Assembly (NCBI GenBank): GCA_029961745.1
Contig: CP124680.1
Location: forward strand, 558,001-622,000
DNA: 64,000 nt
Reading direction: 5' to 3'
From: Nocardioides sp. L-11A
GTDB lineage: Bacteria; Actinomycetota; Actinomycetes; Propionibacteriales; Nocardioidaceae
In this document: positions 61,840 to 64,000 of the stretch, one piece after another
Layout of the letters: each line of letters opens with the position of its first letter
Position numbering within the stretch: position 1 is the stretch's first letter
Made by a program: the position numbers and the translations under genes
Notes under the pieces: model-generated
What the model was told of the DNA's origin: nothing
The model's input: only the letters and a program-made list of their open reading frames with translations
The model's database searches: none

Positions 61840-63282
61840 GTGACGGAGTACGCCGAGCAGTCCGGTCTCCTCGAGCGCCAGCTGGCCTTCGTCGAGGCGC
61901 TGCGCGGGGCCGGGCTCTCGGTGTCGCTGGCCGAGGACATCGACGCCGTGGCCGCGCTCGGCGCGCTGAGCCGCAACGACGAGGGTTGGGGCGAGCGGGC
62001 GACGGTGCGCGACGCGTTCGCGGCCACCCTGGTCAAGAAGCAGGCGCAGCGCACGACCTTCGACGCGCTCTTCGACGTCTACTTCCCCGCGATGATGGGC
62101 GACGGGGCGGCTGCCGAGGCCGGGGACGGCGACGCGGCCGGGTCCGGCGAGGGCGCCGAGACCGGGGTCCGGGACAACGCCGCCGCGCTGGCGGACTTCC
62201 GCGACCGTCTCGCCGAGGCGCTGGAGGCGGCGCAGCCCGACGAGGCCGAGCTGCGCCGGATGGCTGCCGAGATGGTCGGTGTCTTCGGCGCGATGCCCGG
62301 CCGGGGGCCGGGCCTGTCGTCGTGGTCGGCCTACACCGCGCTCCAGCGGGTCGCGCCCCAGGAGCTGGTCGACCGGCTGGTCGCCGGTCTGATGGGCGAG
62401 GGCGCCGACGAGGAGGAGGCCCGGCGTCGGGCCCACGGCCGGATCGGCTCGTTCACGGCACTGGTGGAGCAGGACGCCCGCCGCCGGATCGCGGAGGAGA
62501 AGGGCCCCGACCACGTCGCCGACGTCGCGATCCGCCCGAGCATCGACAAGCTCGCGTTCATGGCCGCCCGCCGTGCCGACCTGGACGAGATGCGCAAGGA
62601 GATCTTCCCGCTCGCCCGCCGGCTCGCGACCCGGCTCGCCAAGGAGCAGCACTCCCGTCATGCGCGCACGGCCCCGCTGGACTTCCGGCGTACCGTCCGG
62701 GCCTCGATCGCGACCGGCGGCGTCCCGATCACCACCCACCACCGGCCCAGGCGCCCGCACCGCACGGACCTCGTCGTGCTCTGCGACGTCAGCGGCTCGG
62801 TGGCCAACTTCGCGCAGTTCACGCTGCTCTTCGTCTTCGCGTTGCGTGAGGTCTTCCAGAGCATGCGGGCGTTCACCTTCATCGACCACGTGCACGAGGT
62901 CACCGGCCACTTCCGGCCCGGCGCCGACCCGGTCGACGTGCTCGGCGACCTCGCCGCGGCGACCTCACACGCCGCGCTGTGGGGCCGGACCAACTACGGT
63001 CGGGCGTTCACGAAGTTCGAGGAGGCGCACCTCGACGCGCTCACCCCGAAGACCACGCTGCTCATCCTCGGCGACGCCCGCTCCAACTACAGCGACCTGC
63101 ACGAGGACACCCTGAAGCGGTTGGCCGGCTCGGTGAAGCGGGCGTTCTGGCTCAACCCCGAGCACGAGCGCAACTGGGGCACCGGCGACTCCGCCGCTCC
63201 GGCGTACGGCGAGATCGTGCGGATGATCGAGTGCCGCAACCTCACCCAGCTCAGCGAGTTCGTGCACGACCTGGCCTGGTGA
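61840..63282 (+). CDS. CoxE-like VWA-domain protein
   Basis: This 480-residue protein is a CoxE-type partner of the MoxR ATPase. The N-terminal half is helical (about 1-290), and the C-terminal half has a von Willebrand A domain with a MIDAS-like DVSGSVANF (DxSxS) and LLILGDARSNYSD. The GTG at 61840 lies 7 bp after the MoxR stop. It overlaps, antisense, the last 32 bp of the kinase fragment. Confidence 0.88.
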   Translation: MTEYAEQSGLLERQLAFVEALRGAGLSVSLAEDIDAVAALGALSRNDEGWGERATVRDAFAATLVKKQAQRTTFDALFDVYFPAMMGDGAAAEAGDGDAAGSGEGAETGVRDNAAALADFRDRLAEALEAAQPDEAELRRMAAEMVGVFGAMPGRGPGLSSWSAYTALQRVAPQELVDRLVAGLMGEGADEEEARRRAHGRIGSFTALVEQDARRRIAEEKGPDHVADVAIRPSIDKLAFMAARRADLDEMRKEIFPLARRLATRLAKEQHSRHARTAPLDFRRTVRASIATGGVPITTHHRPRRPHRTDLVVLCDVSGSVANFAQFTLLFVFALREVFQSMRAFTFIDHVHEVTGHFRPGADPVDVLGDLAAATSHAALWGRTNYGRAFTKFEEAHLDALTPKTTLLILGDARSNYSDLHEDTLKRLAGSVKRAFWLNPEHERNWGTGDSAAPAYGEIVRMIECRNLTQLSEFVHDLAW

Positions 63283-64000
63283 GGATCAGCTCGCGGGCCC
63301 GAAGCAGGTCGATGCGCCGAGAGCTCCGCGCGAGCCGGGCAGGAGGGGCGAGGGGATCCACCGGCGCTCGGGGGAGTGCGGCGGCCGTCGTGGACGCGGG
63401 GAGGTGCAGCTCCAGCACGTCCTGGGCACCGAGGGACCGGTGGGACACCGTCCACCCCGGTGGCAGGGGAAGCGCGGCCCAGGGCGCGAGCGACCATTGC
63501 TCGGACACCAGGAAGGTCCGCAGGCCGCTGGCCGTGTGGAGGACGGTGACCTGGAGCCGGGTGCCGCGGGGAGCATTGCCGACGATCCGCAGGACGGCGG
63601 CGCCCCCGGTGGCCGCCTCCGCCTCGGAGACGGTGGCGGTGTCGTCGATCCTGACCGTGAGGATCACGGAGCGGGATCGCGCGTCGGCCATGGCTCGCGC
63701 CAACCACGGGTTCAGGTGAGGCTGCATCGCGCTGAGTGAGATGACCTGTCGTAGGTGGTGCTCCTCGCGCCCGCACCGCTCGCGGACGGCCGGATCGCCG
63801 GGGTCGTCGATCCCGGCGCCGATCCGCTTCAACACCTCCAGGGATGCATGGAGCTCCGCGGCCGTCCAGCGGCGGCGGGCCGTCGTCCGGGCCCGTACGG
63901 CCGCCGTCGCCAGGCGCAGCCGCAGGATCTCGCGCTGCTCGCGGCGCAGCTGCGCGGTCATGGTGCCGAAGAGCCGGTGCAGCTCTGCCATGCCCGCGAA
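63251..64000 (-). CDS. C-terminal part of a large kinase relative (runs off window)
   Basis: This frame is open to the right edge, so only about the last 250 residues are seen. They match the C-terminal module of the kinases at 21181 and 44971: a coiled segment, TARRRWTAAELHASL, DPGDPAVRERCGREEHHLRQ, PHLNPWLARAMADARSRSVIL. An ATG at 63991 exists, but homologues continue into membrane and kinase domains upstream, so it is probably internal. Its stop overlaps the CoxE-like gene by 32 bp. Confidence 0.7.
   Translation of the reverse strand, partial: FAGMAELHRLFGTMTAQLRREQREILRLRLATAAVRARTTARRRWTAAELHASLEVLKRIGAGIDDPGDPAVRERCGREEHHLRQVISLSAMQPHLNPWLARAMADARSRSVILTVRIDDTATVSEAEAATGGAAVLRIVGNAPRGTRLQVTVLHTASGLRTFLVSEQWSLAPWAALPLPPGWTVSHRSLGAQDVLELHLPASTTAAALPRAPVDPLAPPARLARSSRRIDLLRARELILTRPGRARTR

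Noticed and set aside
63251..63991. Reading the frame from the ATG at 63991 as a complete small protein
   Set aside because: Its sequence aligns with the C-terminal module of much longer kinases and the frame is open to the window edge, so it is most likely truncated by the window.

Overview
This window comes from a very GC-rich actinobacterium, most likely a member of the Nocardioidaceae (Nocardioides or a close relative). This rests on the strong G/C bias at third codon positions, frequent GTG starts, short 4-bp GTGA/ATGA operon overlaps, an NDMA-type alcohol dehydrogenase, and the actinobacterial pairing of tadA with its associated small gene. No phage, insertion sequence or CRISPR array was seen. 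The last gene runs off the right edge, and the first permease may start left of the window.

Region 1 (1-16645) is a catabolic island. It has a taurine/sulfonate/nitrate-type ABC importer (permease, ATPase, lipoprotein), a BMP/Nup-type nucleoside-like ABC importer (lipoprotein, double ATPase, two permeases), two oxidising dehydrogenases (an aldehyde dehydrogenase and an NDMA-type alcohol dehydrogenase), and a self-sufficient P450-reductase fusion. It ends in a tight operon of FAA hydrolase, amidohydrolase, HpcH/HpaI aldolase and cupin. Five copies of a short motif, TGCGAGAY(GG), lie in the three control regions of this island and in two of them fall between -35 and -10 elements. I read the island as one regulon for uptake and ring or side-chain breakdown of an unidentified, probably nitrogen-containing compound. 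Its regulator is not in the window.

Region 2 (16727-33099) is mostly household and signalling genes: a VIT1/CCC1-type protein, ThpR-type RNA phosphodiesterase, a NarL-type response regulator with two divergent large histidine kinases, PntAB transhydrogenase, Upp, the tRNA-adenosine deaminase pair, small enzymes, an acetaldehyde-type dehydrogenase with DUF779 partner and GAF regulator, and tRNA-Ser(CGA). Region 3 (33204-37593) is a thiol-redox and efflux group (GntR, DsbA-like, CcdA-like, MFS, GNAT) sharing a GGATACAAG-like operator.

Region 4 (37770-56573) is the most unusual part, a cell-surface locus. It encodes a membrane-tethered ECF sigma factor, a thioester/VaFE adhesin whose C-terminus is a complete sortase domain, a glycine-rich DUF11 surface protein, a stand-alone sortase, a 1585-residue SdrD-type repeat protein that also ends in a sortase domain, two near-twin LuxR response regulators, a TPR-like LuxR regulator and a large histidine kinase. 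A 20-bp palindrome, perfect in one copy (TGTCCCCCGTACGGGGGACA), recurs five times upstream of these genes and is a good candidate operator for the locus.

Region 5 (56699-64000) has a small lipoprotein, a beta-helix lipoprotein with a Tat-type DyP peroxidase, a MoxR ATPase/VWA protein pair, and the C-terminal part of a fourth relative of the large kinases. The four kinases share a C-terminal module not normally seen in NarL-type kinases.
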